This document shows positions 11,226 through 21,586 of a stretch of 64,000 nt of DNA, piece after piece (the first letter of the stretch is position 1; every line of letters begins with the position of its first letter). The notes beneath the pieces are model-generated. The model did no database searches. It saw only the letters and a program-made list of their open reading frames with translations, and was not told the DNA's origin. The translations under genes were made by a program, and so were the position numbers. The DNA comes from Canna indica (lineage: Eukaryota; Streptophyta; Magnoliopsida; Zingiberales; Cannaceae): contig CP136893.1 in NCBI GenBank assembly GCA_034359265.1, forward strand, positions 22,762,001 through 22,826,000. Direction: 5' to 3'.

Positions 11226-12659
11226 TCATTCAATTTCTTTACCCTTGTGTGGTTCCCCCCCTACAAAAGAGCATGATACATTTGGTACCCAAATAGCTTT
11301 GGGTCCTTGGGGGTTAGAGGGCTTAGGAATCCAAAGTGTCCTAGCAACACTTGGATTTCTCTTTAAAGCGCAATCATGGATGGATTGCCCAAATATACCA
11401 CAACAAAAGCAATGTCCATTAAATTTCTTTTTATTTTTGTTATGAAAATGAGGTTTATCTTTAGAATGCTTGTCATTTGAACTAGATTGAGCATGAGCAT
11501 TCTTAAAAGATACATTCTTCTTTTGAATATAAGGTTTATGTGTAGAATGCTTAGTATAAAAATAATGATGAACCTTAGCATTCTTTACATGAGCATTTTT
11601 ATTTTTTGAGTTCTTAAATAAGATATTTTGATTCTTAGCATTATAAGAGGAAGTGTTAACTTTCCTACTCAAGGTCAACATCTCATTTTTCATATCATTC
11701 ATGGATTTATGAATAGCATGCAATTGAGTTTTCAACATGCTATTTTCATTATTCAATATGTCATTTTTATTTTTCAACTCCTTAGTGTCAATATTTAAAG
11801 TATCATGGCATGGATTGAGGACACTAATTCTTAGCTTCTCATTTTTTAATTTTACATCATGTAATTGAGAGCTAAGTGTTGAATTTTCTTTCTTCAATTT
11901 TTTATTTTTCTTGTTCTTTTTCATAAGCAAGGCATGCAATTTTTGACATTCCTCAACTAGTTCTTCATATGACATATTGAATGAACTAGAAGAGCTAGTA
12001 CTATTATTATCATTATTATGACTAGAAGCGAAAGAGTGTACCTCATCATTAGCAATTTTGAGGCTCACTTTGGAAGTAGCTTCGTAGTCATGAATAGAGG
12101 ATGCTTCGAGTGAATGAGACGTGGAGGTGGAAGCACTTGACCTCTTCCTTGCTTTGTTCATCATGCTTGGGCAATTTTTCTTCACATGCTCCTTTTCTTT
12201 GCAAGCATGACAGATTACTTTTCTTTTTCGGCTCTTGGTGCTACTTCTTTGACTAGAAGAATTATGGACATCAAAACCAATATTAGTAGTAGGTGAGTGA
12301 CCATTGTCATCACCACCTTCATTAAAAGTGTCAATCTCTTCGATTTTGGCATGATCGTATAAAATATTTAAACTAGCCCATAAATCATGAGCCGAAGAAC
12401 AATGCATGACTTTTTCTAGTATGCCATTTGGTAATGTGCAAAGTATGCAATTCATGGCATCTCCATTATACTTAAACATTTTCTTATCCATTTCACTCCA
12501 TGCATGCATATCAACCTTAGGTTCAATAAATTCCCAATGTAACATGTTGAATACACCAAAATCTTTAGTCTTCAGAAATATGCACATCCTAGATTTTTCA
12601 TACACCAAAGTTTGATTCATCGAACCTAGGGGTGAAGACACTACACTCTCTAGAGCCAT
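11226..12659 (-). CDS. Gag polyprotein of the copia-type element (pol-less)
   Basis: About 477 residues from the ATG at 12659 (MALESVV..). The frame is open upstream to 12746, but that part covers the PBS, so the later ATG is chosen. The N-terminus is a shortened copia Gag (UBN2-type) with FIEPKVDMHAWSEMD, then CTLPNGILEKVMHCSSAHDLW. The second half of UBN2 is missing: residues near 130 jump to Ser/Asp-rich sequence. A C-x2-C-x4-H-x4-C knuckle (CHACKEKEHVKKNC) follows, then a long Lys/Asn/Glu-rich coiled-coil region with Leu repeats, and a second, altered knuckle (CFCCGIFGQSIHDC, His replaced by Gln). It ends after IWVPN, where SIRE-type elements run on into protease. The protein would package element RNA. 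Confidence 0.85.
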   Translation of the reverse strand: MALESVVSSPLGSMNQTLVYEKSRMCIFLKTKDFGVFNMLHWEFIEPKVDMHAWSEMDKKMFKYNGDAMNCILCTLPNGILEKVMHCSSAHDLWASLNILYDHAKIEEIDTFNEGGDDNGHSPTTNIGFDVHNSSSQRSSTKSRKRKVICHACKEKEHVKKNCPSMMNKARKRSSASTSTSHSLEASSIHDYEATSKVSLKIANDEVHSFASSHNNDNNSTSSSSSFNMSYEELVEECQKLHALLMKKNKKNKKLKKENSTLSSQLHDVKLKNEKLRISVLNPCHDTLNIDTKELKNKNDILNNENSMLKTQLHAIHKSMNDMKNEMLTLSRKVNTSSYNAKNQNILFKNSKNKNAHVKNAKVHHYFYTKHSTHKPYIQKKNVSFKNAHAQSSSNDKHSKDKPHFHNKNKKKFNGHCFCCGIFGQSIHDCALKRNPSVARTLWIPKPSNPQGPKAIWVPNVSCSFVGGEPHKGKEIE

Positions 12660-12712
12660 TTCTAGATCGAGACGAATTGTAGAAGGGATGATGAAATCAC
12701 AATCTACGACCC

Positions 12713-12724
12713 ACTCTGATACCA
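12713..12724 (-). other. Primer binding site (initiator-Met tRNA type)
   Basis: The - strand reads TGGTATCAGAGT, 11 of 12 bases of the standard plant TGGTATCAGAGC, with CTTT between it and the LTR end. It fixes the element's orientation. Confidence 0.9.
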
Positions 12725-12728
12725 AAAG

Positions 12729-14220
12729 TGGGCGGAATGGCGACACTAGAGGGGGGTGAATAGTATGTTAACTAAATTGATTAGCCTAAATTTACTTTTA
12801 ATCGTTTCTTGGATTGTTTAGGCAATTTGCAATCTTACGATTGGATGCGGAAGCTATAAATGATTAGGCAGATAAAACAATCAATAATAACAATGTTAAC
12901 ACGCAAATTTATAGTGGTTCGGCCCCAATGCCTACTCCACTACCTAAGCACCCCGCTTAGAATTTCCAAACTAAGTTTTACTAGATTAATTAGTTTCCCT
13001 TACACACGAGGACTTTTCCCCGAAAAGACTCCGCTCTCCAACCGAAGGCACTTCCACACTCAGAAGTATCCTGCTTTCCTACCGAGAGCTCTTTCTCACC
13101 TCAACCTAAGAGACAACTAGAACTAATTCTAGTAAACACTAAGTTTACACAAGTGGCTTTACTCCTTTTCACCAAGGATACCACTTCACACAACAAGACC
13201 TAACACCAGGTCTTTGCACGCACAAATCAAACAGTTAAAATAACAATAAAATTACGATTGAAAAGAGCTTAAAATAAAACCAGTGTTTGCAAGCTCCTTT
13301 CACATTCTTGGCACCTCCAACTCGCTGAGGGAATGAGCTCGAGTCAGTTTCCGAGTTAAGGAAGCAACTGGCGTTTGAGAAGGTGTTCGTAGAAGGAGCA
13401 GAGCGCAAGCAATCTTTCTTTTGGAAGGCTCAAATCTCTCTTCTTGATGGCTCAATAATTTCTGTAAAAGTGTGAGAGAAAGATTAAAAGATGAGTATGA
13501 GGTGTATTTATACCCCCAGCTGAAACGGGGCGTCAACGGGATTATTTTTGACTGTTACAAACGCTCGGTCGATGGTCCGGTCGAATCGTCGGTCGACCGG
13601 TCATTTGACCGCTGCAATTTTCTCTCTGGTCGGTCGACCGACGGGTCGACTGCTAGACGCAAATCGCGCGATACGCGATCTTCGGCTATTCGCAGGTCGA
13701 TCGACCGACACGATCTGCATCTTCGGCTATTCGCAGGTCGGTCGACCGACAAGCCTACTGCCCTTTTTGGGCTTCGATCGGTCGACCGGGCCGGTCGACC
13801 GACAGACGCAAGAAGCTTGTGATTTCTCTTTCAGTCGACTGCTAGGGCTACTGCCCATTTCTTACCCTATTCGGTCGACCGAATTTAGGCTAAGATTATT
13901 TTCTTCAGCCTTTTTCTTCCGCGCTTCATTTTCGGATTCCGAATTTCAACGAGCATCATGTCGGAGAGCTTTTCGTGTGATCTTTGATCTCGTCCGATGC
14001 GACTTTGGTGCACTCGTCGATCTTCGATAAACTTTCGTGACAAACCCGAGCGCGACGATCAATGTTCTTTCGATTTTCGATATTTTTCATCGAAGACATC
14101 GAACGCTAATTGATATGGAACCTGAAATATATTCTCAATGAAATCATTAGTCTCGTGTTTGCTATCATCAAAACTATCAAAATCGAGATTAAGGCTAAAA
14201 TTGAAAATCTAAAGCCAATA
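12729..14220 (-). repeat. 5' LTR of the gag-only copia element
   Basis: 1492 bp, starting TGGGCGGAATGGC and ending GCCAATA on the + strand (CAATA here against CAACA in the partner). It drives gag on the - strand. The U3 part (about 13560-13880) carries repeated GGTCGACCG motifs upstream of the TATA box. Confidence 0.9.
13505..13512 (-). promoter_or_regulatory. TATA box in the 5' LTR of the copia element
   Basis: The - strand reads GGGGGTATAAATACACC. The same box is conserved in the partner LTR at 7215-7222. The palindrome cluster lies 50-370 bases upstream, as expected for U3 control elements, and gag starts about 850 bases downstream. Confidence 0.65.
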
Positions 14221-15611
14221 AAATATAACAGCAACAATCACAGCATCGTTTTTTGCTTTTGCTGCACCGACAAGTTGCTTATGTACGCTGGCTTCAATCA
14301 AAAGTGACATCCTTTGGCAACTCTATTAGCACACCGGACTCGCTAGAGAAGTTCATATCACGCTCAAGAATGAGAGGAACAACATGGTCCCAAATATTTT
14401 GAAATATCGAACTGAATTTAAATTGATTGCATGCCACCCGTTCATCAATTTGATCAATGATATCGAAGCTGACTCCATAGTGGTGGAGCGAAGGCGGTGC
14501 CAACATTGAGGGCTACAAGAAGAGATGACTACGGAGTACGGATAATCAATTGGCAACCTACCAACTGCACTTCCTCATGGCCAGCCAGCGCTTGATGCTG
14601 ATTCCAACAAAGACTTCCTCGTGGCCCTGGAGGGTAAAAGTAAATAGAGTTCAATTAACTTGGTTGAGGTGTTGTCATAAAATTTTTACCAAGTCACTGG
14701 CCACGTAGGAAAGATAAAGATGTGATTTTGGATAGGTATCTTAGAAGAATGCATACCAGTATACCACGTAATTAATATTGTGAATGTGATGTAATACTCA
14801 TTTAATTTGGTCCCATAAGACTTGATTAAGGATTAGGTTTTAATCGCATGTTGAAATTATCTTAGCAACATATATGCATTGCTTCACAAATTTTGGTTCA
14901 TCTCGTTATCAACTGTGGATGTGCAAATTTATTTAGATTTGATTCATTCATACAGAGGGACATTTAATTATCCACAGTAGATTGACCTCAAGCACATATT
15001 TCTACATTCTTTAAGGGCATTTGGATGCCTCCATTAGAGTTACTATAAATCTAATTTTAACAAATAGATTATTCTCACCTGAAATCAAAATTTGTTCTCG
15101 CGGGGATATGCATCGAGTGGGTCGATTGTCGAATTGGTGGTTGTGAAAAAATATGGTGTCTATTTCACGTGTCTGCCATATTAGTGTTTGCTTTTTGAGC
15201 ATTTAATTCTGGTGAGGAGCAACCATGATACGGAGATCCGACTACTAGCTTTGGGACGATTGCACTTGTTGGTTGAGGTTTTCTCCTCGCGCTCAAGTAT
15301 TTCTCGTAATTGTTTTAATGATAACAAACCACATTTAACATTGTCTTTTAGCATGATTATTTGGGTAAATAACCTAGAAATTCGCATAATTTCACAAAAG
15401 CTTAAAATTTACTCTTTTTTTAATTTTGGCCTGTAAATTTACATAGTTTGATTCTATTATTACATCTACCAATTCACCAACGCCTCGCCAAATTTACTAA
15501 CATTGAAGAAAACGGTGCTTGCGTGGCTAACAGATTCATACGTGGTCGGCCTCCCACAACTTGCTGGACGAGTTTCCATTTTTGACGGGAGGATGCCATG
15601 TATGAATTAGA
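14221..15611. other. Unassigned stretch with one orphan peptide fragment
   Basis: Mostly AT-rich sequence without splice-consistent genes. The - strand frame at 14294-14506 encodes 70 residues (SFDIIDQIDERVACNQFKF.. and ..GVLIELPKDVTFD) with balanced composition, possibly a broken host-gene exon. I do not recognise it. No element termini were identified. Confidence 0.3.
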
Positions 15612-16566
15612 CCGGACAATTTTCGGCTCGGCCCGGCCCGATAAAATCGGGTTCGGACCGATTCTTATCGGGTTCGGGCCAATTTCGGGCCGGTCCGATA
15701 AGGCCCGAACACTTATCGGGTTGTGTCGGGCCTAGTGATATCGGGTCGTGCTGGCCCGATAACTATTAGGTTATTGGTTTTTTTGACCTGTTAACCTACC
15801 CGACCCGTTACCCATTAAGTGCTCAAAAACCCTAAATTCAATTTCCAAATCTCCCTCCCTCGATCACTCGTTCTCTCCCGATTCGGCGGCTCCCGCAATC
15901 CGTCGTCAACTGCTTCACGACGGCACTGGTAGATCTCAGCATCGTCGTCGCCAATGGTAGGGTCGATGCCCACGCGGAGGGGCGTTCGACCCCCCGATCC
16001 GCCCCGATCGAGAGGGGACGCTAAAAACCCTTTTGCGCCACCTCAGCGAATGCGGACGACTTCGAATCGAACTCGGCTGACCCAATCGCTTCTAGAAGTC
16101 GATCGAGGGGACTACTACATGCCCGCCACCCTCTCCTCCGCGACCATCGACTTCGATGCCTTCAACCCCTTGGCGGCAGGGGCGGCAGGGGCTAGTGGAG
16201 GGAAAGGGCGGGCGAAGGACGGCGCTACCGCGGGGTCGTCCTCGTCGTCGGCCAAGAGCTGGACGCAGCAAGCCAAGGAGACATACCAGCTCCAGCTTGC
16301 CCAGGCATTGCGACTCTGCTCCGAGGCGGCATGCGCTGATGACCCCAATTTCTTGGCGGGATGCGCTGATCGATCTTGCTGAACATGGTGCAAATCGGGC
16401 CAAAATTAGCTATCGGGCCCGATTAGCCGATTCGATCTGTCCTTTATATTTTTGGGCTAACGGGCCATGCCGGCCCGGCACATTATTTTTTTATGCCGGA
16501 CCGGGCCGGTGACTAAAGGCCTGAATCGTTATCGGGCCGGTAAAAAAAAAATTGGGCCGAGCCTAT
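15612..16566. mobile_element. GGCC-rich DNA element (hAT-like style) carrying a kinase gene fragment
   Basis: Both flanks are packed with short motifs of the type CGGCCCGATAA / TTATCGGGCC: left 15612-15830, right 16395-16566. They read as inverted partners (TTCGGCTCGGCCCGG on the left, AGGCTCGGCCCAATT on the right in reverse complement). This is the subterminal style of plant hAT-type non-autonomous elements, also seen here at 33065-33620 and 61000-61547. The middle has a different, genic composition. Exact ends and an 8 bp target duplication were not found, so family and borders are tentative. Confidence 0.5.
15954..16382 (+). pseudogene. Captured 5' fragment of a CTR1/EDR1-type Raf-like MAPKKK gene
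   Basis: The 142-residue frame contains RGDYYMPATLSS, IDFDAFNPLAAG, GRAKDGATAGSSSSS and then KETYQLQLAQALRLCSEA followed by ACADDPNFL. That last block is the conserved start of the EDR1 domain of CTR1/EDR1-like kinases, where relatives read ESYQLQLALALRLSSEA. The match stops abruptly after NFL. No kinase domain is present. The upstream 15840-15953 looks like a GC- and CT-rich 5' leader, so a 5' UTR plus first-exon piece seems to have been taken. GGCC-rich element arms on both sides indicate capture. Confidence 0.75.
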
Positions 16567-16666
16567 GAATCCATCAGCCACGCGAGCACTGTTTTCTTCC
16601 ACGTCAGCAAATTTGATAAGACCCTTGAAAAATTGGTAGACATAATAACGGAAGTAAACTATGTGA

Positions 16667-16678
16667 CACTACTAGAAA
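16667..16678 (+). repeat. Left terminal inverted repeat of the CACTA element
   Basis: CACTACTAGAAA, preceded by TGA at 16664-16666. Confidence 0.95.
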
Positions 16679-16686
16679 CTTGGTCT

Positions 16687-16965
16687 TCAGCAACGGCCGC
16701 TCATGCCGTTGCTATTTGCAACGGCATTCTTACGGTCGCTTGAGCCGTTGCAGATATGTTGTATCTGCAACGGCTTTCTAACGGACATGCGAGCCGTTGC
16801 TGATGATATTAATTATCAGCAACGGCTTTCTAACGGACAAGTGAGCCATTGCAGATGATAACATATTAGCAACGGCTTGCTAAAGGACAAATGAGCCGTT
16901 GCTGATGATAACTTATCAGCAACGGCTTTCTAACGGGCGAGTGAGCCGTTGCTGATAAGTTTATA
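16687..16965. repeat. Left subterminal repeat array of the CACTA element
   Basis: About ten copies of CAGCAACGGC or its complement GCCGTTGCTG, alternating in orientation and often joined as ..CAGCAACGGCTTTCTAACGGAC..GTGAGCCGTTGCTGAT... In En/Spm such repeats are binding sites for the accessory protein TNPA; by analogy these may bind this element's TNP1-like product. Confidence 0.85.
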
Positions 16966-17428
16966 TAGGTCGCAGATCACGCCCGCCCCCCTTCTTCCTC
17001 CCGCTGCTGCCGCCGCCGCTCCTCTCCTGCCTCTCGCCGCCGCTGCCGCTGCTGCTGATGCCAACGACTCCTCCCGCTGCTGTCGACACTGTCAGGTATG
17101 TGCCCTCCGGCTGCCGTCTCTTCCCGTTGCGGCCGGTACAAAATCTGACCGAAACCCTAAAAATAGGGTTTCAACCAGCGGCGGTCGGCCGATGGCCGCC
17201 GCCGGACCTTGTACATTGGTCGGACAGTGTGTCCGGCCAGTGTACGCCGACGCCGGAGTCCACCTGACTCCGGCGCCGAAATTTGTAGTTTAATAATATT
17301 TTATTATTGTTTTTTAATTGTTTTTTAATTGTTAATTAATTGTTAATTAATTATTTAGATTAATTATTTAGATTAGTTATTTGATTTGTTAGAATAATTT
17401 TTAGGGTTTAGATTAATTTCGGAATTAT

Positions 17429-17580
17429 CCACTTCGGACGCGCGTCGGAATCGTCCACTTCGGACGCGCGCCGGTATCGTCCAATTCGGACGCGCGCCGG
17501 AATCGTCCACTTCGGACGCGCGCCGGTATCGTCCAATTCGGACGCGCGCTGGAATCGTCCAATATGGACTCGAATGGTCT
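17429..17580 (+). repeat. 26 bp tandem repeat in the CACTA leader
   Basis: Five full copies of a 26 bp unit (CCACTTCGGACGCGCG.. to ..GGAATCGT), with a sixth decayed copy. Units alternate CCACTTC with CCAATTC and GGAATCGT with GGTATCGT. It is GC-rich and CpG-rich and lies between a 5' GC-rich leader (16975-17280) and the hairpin at 17769-17960. Confidence 0.85.
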
Positions 17581-17768
17581 CGAAACATTTAGAAAATAAT
17601 CATGCATCCGACGAGTTGATATGTTTCACGAACGCATCGACGAGTCGGATATGATTTAGCAAAACCTTAGATCCGTTCGGGGATTGTATGTTCATGTAAA
17701 AGAAGTAGATGATCTTTTATACGATGTACAATTCTTGAATTGTCCTTGATTGGACAATTTGGGAATAT

Positions 17769-17960
17769 GGTTATTTGTACTGCACTTGCGTTTTTATTTT
17801 AACTGTTATCTAATTATTCTAAATTTCGGCAACATCTCTCTTGTTCTCCGATACGCGCCCAGATGATATGCGTATTCCGAGAACTATAGGGAGATGCTAC
17901 CGAAATTTAGAATAATTAGTTAACAGTTAAAATAAAAACGTAAGTGCAGTTCAAATAACA
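17769..17960. repeat. Long hairpin (inverted repeat) in the CACTA leader
   Basis: Arms of about 88 bp: 17771-17856 (TACTGCACTTGCG.. to ..CCGATACGC) and 17869-17960 (GCGTATTCCGAG.. to ..CGTAAGTGCAGTT) pair with roughly nine in ten bases matched, with a loop of about 12 bases. It lies 55 bp before the first transposase ORF and would form a stable stem in RNA. Confidence 0.85.
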
Positions 17961-18012
17961 TAAATCCCGAATGGAATAGGACAATCTCACCTAAAGACAT
18001 TAACCAAAGAAA

Positions 18013-21000
18013 TTGTCATTGATTGACAGAATCATGTCGGCTGATCGAAGTTGGATGTACCGACGTCTTGATCGTGGAGCTTTAACAAATGAGTTTCGAT
18101 TAGGCGTAACGTACTTCCTAAATTTCGCCTATTCGAATCGGAATTTCGTTAGCATTGGTGATCAAATCCGATGTTTGTGCCGCATTTGTTCAAATGGACG
18201 ATTTTTGGATCGAGAGACTGTCACTATGCATCTATATAGCAAAGGATTTGCACCAAGATATTTTCTATGGACTTGTCATGGGGAGTCACGCGAAGTCGGG
18301 ACGTCGAGCAATCCTATCGTTCAAACATATGGTGAATCTTCCTCTGCTGGTGCTTCTTCATCCAGTCAATGTAATCCCTATAGAACTATGATACTTGATA
18401 GTCTTGGGGTCAATTCCACCTGAATGATAATGTTGATCGGCCAGTTCTTCAGACATCAGTCCCACCAGATACTACAGCGGTTGATATCACAGAAGTAGGG
18501 GCTGCGGTAGAGATTGAATTACCGAATAAAGAAGCCGCAAAATTTTACGAGATGTTGAAAGCTGCCGATGAACCTTTGTATGAGAATTGTCCTAAATACA
18601 CTAGGTTTTCAGCAATGACACAGCTCTTAAACATCAAGGCCGATTGTAATATTAGCGGAGTTGCGTATGATCGGATTGCTGGATTGATTAATGGAATGCT
18701 GCCTACTGATAACAAGTTTGAGCCTACTTTTTATAAGACTAAAAAGCTAATGAGAAAATTGGGGCTTGGGTACGAAAAAATACACGCGTGCCAAAATAAC
18801 TGCATTTTATATTATAAAGAAAATGTGCAGTTGGATAAATGCCCTGTATGTCAACACCCTCGTTACAAGGAGAAGAAATCGGTCCGACAGAAAAATATCC
18901 CGTTTAAGGTGCTTCGGTATTTTCCACTAACACCGAGGCTTCAAAGATTATTCATGTCGGAAAAGACAGCCCCCTACATGAGTTGGCATGCAAGAAGTCG
19001 TGATGATACAGTAATGACTCATCCATCTGACAGTGAAGCATGGAAATATTTGGATACATGTTATCCTTCATTTGCTAGGGATACTAGAAATATCAGATTG
19101 GGATTATGCACAGATGGTTTTAATCCGTTTGGACATTCTGCAACTCCTTATTCAGTTTGGCCAGTGTTGCTGACTGTTTATAATTTGCCACCGTCAATGT
19201 GCATGAAAGATGAATTTATTTATCTTTCGATGATTATTCCGGGTCCTAAGGGTCCGCGAAAAGAAATTGACATATTTCTCAAACCCTTGATAGATGAATT
19301 GAAAACATTGTGGACTGAGGGAGCTGTCACTTATGATTGTCATCGGAAGCAAAACTTCAATTTAAAGGCGGCGGTCTTGTGGACAATCAATGATTTCCCC
19401 GCGTACGGCATGTTGTCGGGTTGGAGCACTCACGGCCGACTCTCTTGTCCGTATTGTATGGAACACTCTAAATCAATCAGTCTTCAGAACGGACGAAAAA
19501 TCTCATTCTTTGATTGTCATCGTCGATTCCTACCGGTTAATCATCAGTATCGAAGGAATCGTAATAAATTTACTAAGGGCAGAGTCGAAAGAGATGGGCC
19601 ACCACCGATGTTGTCTGGTGAACAGATGTTAGCACGTGTTTCAGCACTTCCAGATATAGTATTCGGTCGCAATGAAAGAGTGTCAGGTTTTGGCCAAACA
19701 CACAACTGGGTGAAAAAAAGTATCTTTTGGGAATTGCCCTATTGGAGTTCATTATTGATTAGACATAATTTAGATGTCATGCACATTGAAAAAAATGTGT
19801 TTGATAATATTTTCAACACTTTGATGGATATTTCTGGAAAAACTAAAGATAATGTCAAAGCCCGACATGATCTGAAAATACTTTGTAAAAGACCAGAGTT
19901 GGAGTTACAAGAGGTCAACGGACGATATCTGAAATCGAAGGCCCTATATGTGTTAAATAAACAACAGATCAAAGATGTTTGTCAATGGGTAAAAGAACTC
20001 AGATTACTCGATGGATATGCTTCAAACTTATCTCGATGTGTGAACGTCGATGATTGCAAAATATCAGGGATGAAGAGCCATGATTGTCATGTATTCATGC
20101 AGAGATTATTTCCGATCGCATTTCGAGATCTTCTACCTGATAATATTTGGGTCCGTTGACTGAATTAAGTATGTTTTTTAGAAGCATCTGTGCAAATTTC
20201 CTTCGAGTCGAAGATATGTCAACACTTGAAAATAATATTGTTGAAATCATATGCAAGCTGGAGCAGTTTTTCCCTCCTGCATTTTTTGACTCGATGGAGC
20301 ATCTACCGATACACTTGGCATACGAGGCACGAGTTGGTGGCCCCGTTCAATATCGTTGGATGTACTTATTTGAAAGATACATGAATCGTCTGAAGAAAAA
20401 AGTAAAGAACACCGCAGTTGTTGAAGGATCAATATCTGAATCGTATATCATCCAAGAAATTTCAACATTCTGCTCATTTTACTTTGAATCGATGGTACAG
20501 ACAAGATTTGATCGTCTTCCACGTAACGACGACGGGGGTGTTCGACATTCAGATGGACGTTTAAATATATTTTGTCACTCTGGTCGTGCTTTTGGTTCTC
20601 GTCCATCTCGACACTTAAGCGATGAAGAGTATCATTTGGCACACTTGTATGTATTACTCAATTGTCCAGAGATTGAACAATTCATTGAAATATTTGACAT
20701 TGAGATAGTGCAAAAATACTCTATTCACAACGATCAAGAATTGGAGAGATTACGGAATCGTGATTTCCCTATTTGGATTCAGACTTACAGCAAAGATCAC
20801 AGAGCTGAAATAGATGAAAGAATATTTGAGTTTGTTAGTGGACCGTCGCGACTTGTGTCGTGCTATAGCGGATATTTTGTTAACGGGTATAAATTTCACA
20901 CGGTTGAATATTCATTTACAAAGAAGACGATGAATGCTGGGGTCTGCGTGAAAGGGACAACCTATGTTGAATGTGATATGGATTTTTATGGACTGGTGGA

Positions 21001-21511
21001 AGAAGTGATAGAGTTGCACTACTTCGGCTTGAAATCAGTGATCCTATTTAGATGTCATTGGTTCGATACAACAGAAAGGGGCATGAAAGTTCATCCAAAA
21101 TACAAACTTGTTGAGGTTAATTACAAATCGAAATTGACAGCAAATGAGCCTTTTATATTGGCATCACAAGCCGAACAAGTATATTACGCGAAGTATCCGG
21201 CTCGAAATAAAGATAGAGCATATTGGCGTGTAGTCTGTAAGATAAAAGGTAGAGGAAAAATTGATCTGATAGTAGGAGAAAATGATCCTCCTGGTTTCTA
21301 TCAAGAAGATGATCTTCCTGCTGTGGATCGTATTATTCCAATACTCGAGGATGCAGACACAACGTCAATTCAATTAGAAGTTGAATATGCTGATGATGAC
21401 AATCATGAAATTGAGGAAGCTGGAGATGAAGAAGATGAAGAAGATGAAGAAGAGGAAGAAGAGGAAGAAGAAGAAGAATTCGAAGACTATTATTCAGATG
21501 ATGAGGAATAA
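18013..21511 (+). pseudogene. TNP2-type CACTA transposase gene, broken by two frameshifts
   Basis: Three consecutive frames make one gene. Frame 1 (18013-18423) is the transposase-associated domain: RSWMYRRLDRGALTNEF, then FVSIGDQIRCLCRICSNG. Frame 2 (from about 18402 to 20158) holds the Transposase_21 core, with KKLMRKLGLGYEKI, a zinc pair KCPVCQHPRY, GLCTDGFNPF, IIPGPKGP, AYGMLSGWSTHGRLSCPYC and LDVMHIEKNVFDNI. Frame 3 (20147-21511) holds DUF4218 (LEQFFPPAFFDSMEH..GGPVQYRWMYLFERYM) and DUF4216 (YGLVEEVIELHYFG), ending in a long acidic Asp/Glu tail. Frame changes at about 18400 and 20150 leave homology continuous, so they are single-base lesions rather than introns. The protein would cut at the CACTA ends. 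Confidence 0.9.
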
Positions 21512-21586
21512 TTGTAAAGTATATATTTTATTAAATATATCTCTAATATTTATACAATAATCTGATTATATGTCTGTTCGACAGAT

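Larger units (their letters stand above)
6439..14220 (-). mobile_element. Complete copia-type LTR retrotransposon with gag only (TR-GAG-like, SIRE-like lineage)
   Basis: Two direct repeats of about 1.5 kb (6439-7992 and 12729-14220), both TG..CA-like, flank a 4.7 kb interior. A PBS for initiator-Met tRNA sits 4 bases inside the right LTR on the - strand, and a purine tract sits beside the left LTR, so transcription runs right to left. AATAT lies at 6433-6437 and 14222-14226, allowing one extra base at each end. The only coding region is gag. No protease, integrase, RT or RNase H motif occurs in the remaining 3.2 kb. The CTCCCCCTTTTTGATGATGA context is typical of SIRE/Maximus copia elements; I infer a non-autonomous derivative needing pol in trans. 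Confidence 0.88.

Noticed and set aside
16092..16512. Other frames over the kinase fragment
   Set aside because: Ala/Arg/Pro-rich shadows of the GC-rich captured exon; only the 15954 frame has family homology.
16687..16965. CRISPR-like array in the regular GCAACGGC repeats
   Set aside because: Repeats alternate in orientation, spacers are similar to one another, and the array is bounded by CACTA ends in a plant genome.
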